A stretch of DNA of 64,000 nt from Misgurnus anguillicaudatus (taxonomy: Eukaryota > Chordata > Actinopteri > Cypriniformes > Cobitidae), in NCBI RefSeq assembly GCF_027580225.2, contig NC_073352.2, positions 30,994,001-31,058,000 on the forward strand, read 5' to 3'. Within the stretch, counting starts at the first letter, position 1. Every line of letters begins with the position of its first letter. Positions 34,601 to 64,000 of the stretch are shown here, in pieces. The position numbers were made by a program, and so were the translations under genes. The notes beneath the pieces are model-generated. The model made no database searches. It saw only the letters and a list, made by a program, of their open reading frames with translations, and was not told the origin of the DNA.

Positions 34601-35017
34601 ATCTGCTGTTTGCCGCTGAATATCTCACATGACAAATTCACAGCGTCCCTATTTCACCCCACTGAATACAATAATTTATATAGGCTTTGTTATATGTTCA
34701 TGAGAAACCAAGCCAAAAATAAAATAAAAAATAGTTTCAGACATCAGTCTAATTTTGGATTGACCTAAACATTTTGCTTGATTTTCAGGAGCAGAAATAT
34801 GCTACCCTACGAACAGTTCTTGAGAGTTTGTAACTTGCACGGCTAATATCTTGACACGAGCATGCATGTATAAAGCACAATGGGAATATCTTTTTAGTTT
34901 TTTCAACAGAATAGAATAAATGACATTGAACCGCGTCTAACACGACCATGTGCTAGTTTCTAAATCTAATACAGATAAAAGTAATGTAGTATGATGTTGA
35001 AGTGATCTGTATTTGGT

Positions 35018-35073
35018 ATAGAATAGAATAGAATAGAATAGAATAGAATAGAATAGAATAGAATAGAATAGAA
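35018..35073. repeat. (TAGAA)n pentanucleotide microsatellite
   Basis: About eleven consecutive ATAGA/TAGAA units lie upstream of the ebf1-like gene. Confidence 0.97.
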
Positions 35074-35333
35074 GCGCACTATGGTCACGCTCCATTAGTG
35101 CAAATGAAGGACACTTGACAGCGCTTTAGTCGTTTGAATCTGCTTTTGTGCCGCTTTTGAGTGTACGAAACGTTTTCTTGGGGTTTTGATAATCTAAGCC
35201 AAATCAAGATAATATTATAATTCTAAAGACTCGTGAAATATAAGTTGCTAAAGTTTCCAGAGTTTGTGGACATGCTTTGTAATATTTTAGCATGCAAAAA
35301 TAATAATTAATAAACAAATAAGCAAGAAAAGTA

Positions 35334-35337
<4 letters not shown>

Positions 35338-35372
<35 letters not shown>

Positions 35373-35396
35373 GACTAATAATAATAATGATAATAA
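35338..35396. repeat. (TAA)n trinucleotide microsatellite
   Basis: A run of TAA units with a few interruptions (TAATAATAG, TGATAA). Confidence 0.95.
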
Positions 35397-36179
35397 TAGA
35401 AAGACAAAACAATAAAATATAAATAAATGTATTGCCTTCTAAGAAGAGTGCAGTACTTTCTATGTGATGTTTTGTTGCAAACACAGATTACTGCGTATAG
35501 ATTAACCAAATGTTTAGGTTAAAATACGATGTTTTTTTTTAATCCAGTGGGAGCATTTTCCGACTCTCAGCTCTTGGTGAATATCTTTAATAAATATTTA
35601 ATCGACCTTGATTTGGTAAAATTCTGAATAATATCAATTCAGCCGTATATCAAACACATCTCAATATAAATCATTTTAGTATGAGCCAAAACATTATTTA
35701 ATTATTTTAAATCCTTTGTTAATAATAAAATAGATATTTTTATTGCAGCAATGATAAAGAATAATAATGTCAAATTAATATTCGAGTTTAAGAATGCAAA
35801 CAAATTGATTTATCAAGTTTGAATGTTTCTTTATTTCTATCTACATGTTTATTGCTAGCTGACTCACTAATATGCAAAAGAGATGTCACTTTTAAGTAAC
35901 CTAATAATATTTGACAGAACTAAATCATTGCGCTGTGTCTGATGATAAACAGTCCACATGTGACTTTAAAAGAACTTTGACTGTAGCCAGCTTAGGGTTA
36001 AACCACGCTTTACATTTTAATAATGATAAAAAACATTAAATCATATCAGCAGCGCATGTAGACAAATATACTATGCTTTGAACTCTGTAAACATGCTATA
36101 GTCGATTATTTAAATAATGATATGATTCCTAGTAAATTCATTTTGTAATAGAAATAATGCATGTAAAAGTAACTTTCAC

Positions 36180-37001
36180 TGTTTGCAAGAGTGCGCTCAG
36201 TCTATCCAACATCAGCTGCGCTCCACAACTACGAGTTTTTGCGGCGAAATTTGAAAATGACGCAAAGGATGGCCGCAACCAATCAGATGCCGGGACGGAG
36301 ATTGACATTTAAATGACTTTCCCTTTTAAGGGCAAGTCTCCGCCCTCTTCGAGTCCACGCTTGTCCCCCCCGAGAGCGCCGGAGCCTCGGAACCCGAGAG
36401 AAGGTGCGCTCCGCTGGGACAGAGGAGGCATAAAGAGACGGGAGGGAGGGAGGGAATGAGATTTCTTGCTACCCAATCCCACTTTTCCCCAGGGACAGCA
36501 AGCCTTCCCTGGTCCATCCCTCCCTCTTGTTTGGTAATCATTTCATTTTACTCCTTTTTGAAGCAGTCGCCCGTTTTATCCCACTTTTCATTTCACAATC
36601 CCGTGCGCGTATGTTCGCCTTCTTCTTCAGAGCAAGTTCGCGCTCTCCCCTCTTTCCACCCGCGACGAGAAGGTCTTCTTGATCCCGGCTGATCGTTGTC
36701 CTTTGAGATGCTCCACAGCTCTAGCGCTTGCCTTCTCTCCACCCTCTTTTAACTAGAGACCGGTTAATCTTGAGTGAACTGAACTTGGGTTTGGAATCTA
36801 AAATAAAGAGGAACACCCAAAGGGATACGGTTACGCGTCTTTGGATAAGGACCTCTATCGCTTTCCCCATTTGTTGCACTTTGGGGAAGATTTTTTCCCT
36901 TTCACTTGGTTTTGGTTAATCCAGGTGGCCTTGTTCTGAGAGTGTAGCAGGATTATTCCGTTCGAGCTGGTATAGAGAGACATCCCCACAAGGCTATTTT
37001 C
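36180..37001 (+). promoter_or_regulatory. Promoter and 5'UTR of the ebf1-like gene
   Basis: GC content rises sharply from about 36,180. CCAAT at 36279-36283 in the context CGCAACCAATCAG is a classical promoter element. It is followed by the AT-rich TTTAAATGAC near 36308 and then by pyrimidine- and purine-rich CpG-containing sequence typical of a long transcription-factor 5'UTR. Several short upstream ATGs occur (for example 36456 and 36728). The start site is not determined; about 36,330-36,400 is a guess. Confidence 0.5.

Positions 37002-64000
<26,999 letters not shown>

Larger units (their letters stand above)
31857..36180. other. Intergenic stretch, AT-rich and poor in recognisable transposons
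   Basis: Between the piggyBac-like element and the ebf1 promoter I find only simple repeats at 35018-35073 and 35338-35396. No inverted-repeat element ends, coding exons or RNA genes stand out. Given the transcription-factor neighbour, regulatory sequence is plausible but cannot be shown from one sequence. Confidence 0.5.

Overview
The window looks like genomic DNA from a teleost fish, most likely a cyprinid. It has spliced vertebrate genes with GT-AG introns, large AT-rich introns, long microsatellites and a dense mixture of short inverted-repeat DNA transposons of fish type. I see no bacterial operons, CRISPR arrays, functional tRNA genes or viral genes.

Three host genes are supported. (1) At the left edge, on the minus strand, lies the 5' end of an unidentified gene: a 13-codon first coding exon at 329-367, a probable 5'UTR exon ending at 989, and a promoter-like stretch near 1.0-1.35 kb. 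(2) On the minus strand, 6522-29759, is a complete seven-exon UBE2D-family ubiquitin-conjugating enzyme (147 residues, closest to UBE2D2). Its first exon is separated from the rest by a 19.8-kb intron packed with transposons. (3) On the plus strand from 37002 is the first part of an early B-cell factor (EBF/COE) transcription factor of EBF1 type. Six coding exons are present, covering residues 1 to about 185: the start of the DNA-binding domain and the complete zinc knuckle. The gene runs off the right edge. EBF1 and UBE2D2 both lie on human 5q, so a teleost ebf1 paralogue next to a ube2d2-type gene is plausible.

Layout: 1-1.35 kb, head of the unidentified gene; 1.4-5.4 kb, intergenic repeats; 5.4-29.9 kb, the ube2d2-like gene; 30.5-31.9 kb, a TTAA-flanked element; 31.9-36.2 kb, a repeat-poor intergenic stretch; 36.2-64 kb, the ebf1-like gene. 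Intron 1 of ebf1 carries almost no recognisable transposon in its first 4.5 kb, unlike the ube2d intron.

The most striking content is the transposon record. At least ten inverted-repeat end pairs are flanked by TTAA, and several elements have clean 8-bp target duplications. Nested insertions can be read base by base: a foldback element containing a hAT containing a 241-bp MITE; a BED-finger hAT inside a Tc1 transposase gene; and a hAT-like element inside a 2.9-kb TTAA element. I did not find a convincing new biological system. The items most worth a second look are the nested insertions, the repeat-poor zone around the ebf1 promoter, the GC-rich block just upstream of ebf1 exon 2, and the substitutions in the ube2d2-like enzyme.
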